From positions 1 through 6,014 of the forward strand of contig CABUUB010000094.1 of NCBI GenBank assembly GCA_902494625.1: 6,014 bases of DNA, read 5' to 3'. This document shows positions 6,011-6,014 of this stretch, piece by piece. A program made the position numbers and the translations under genes. Numbering within the stretch: the first letter of the stretch is position 1; each line of letters opens with the position of its first letter. Source of the stretch: an uncultured Collinsella sp. (lineage in GTDB: Bacteria > Actinomycetota > Coriobacteriia > Coriobacteriales > Coriobacteriaceae). The notes beneath the pieces were generated by a model. The model had not been told where the DNA came from and did not search any database. It saw only the letters and a list, made by a program, of their open reading frames with translations.

Positions 6011-6014
6011 ATAG

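Noticed and set aside
5794..6012. A 72-codon minus-strand open frame at the right end
   Set aside because: It reads through the tRNA-Glu gene and its terminator, so it is not a protein gene.
1..6014. CRISPR array, phage genes, riboswitch or new defence system
   Set aside because: Reading both strands I saw no regularly spaced repeats, phage or defence domains, or riboswitch-like conserved leader; known gene families account for nearly all of the window.

Overview
The window reads as a piece of a high-GC Gram-positive gut Actinobacterium of the Coriobacteriia type, possibly Collinsella. That placement is an inference from the GC-rich codon choice, the style of the proteins and the tRNA-Glu(CUC) sequence; no marker gene in the window proves it.

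Left part (about 1-3635, + strand): three tightly packed genes form a type II (FecBCD/BtuFCD-like) ABC importer for an iron compound such as a siderophore or heme. In order they are a surface substrate-binding protein (cut by the left edge) with a NEAT-like domain in front of its binding lobe domain, a FecCD-family permease, and an ATPase with an extra C-terminal domain of unknown role. The gaps are 4 bp and 0 bp, so this is one operon. The three products account for capture at the surface, passage through the membrane and energy supply. The operon promoter lies outside the window.

Junction (3636-3747): this short convergent gap holds about 27-30 codons that read as the start of the integrase-core region of an IS3-family transposase OrfB, broken at both ends. 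It marks an old insertion, or a recombination or assembly seam, between the importer operon and the right part.

Right part (3748-6014, - strand): from right to left there is a tRNA-Glu(CUC) with encoded CCA and a strong intrinsic terminator, then a YbhN/LPG-synthase-TM (UPF0104) multi-pass membrane protein, then a TetR-family regulator. The last two point the same way and are separated by 116 bp. Inverted repeats in front of each gene are candidate operators. The TetR protein may control itself, the membrane protein, or something elsewhere; the sequence does not decide this.

Nothing here forms a clearly new system. The points most worth a second look are the fused C-terminal domain and altered Q-loop of the ATPase, the NEAT-like/binding-protein fusion, and the transposase scar at the junction.
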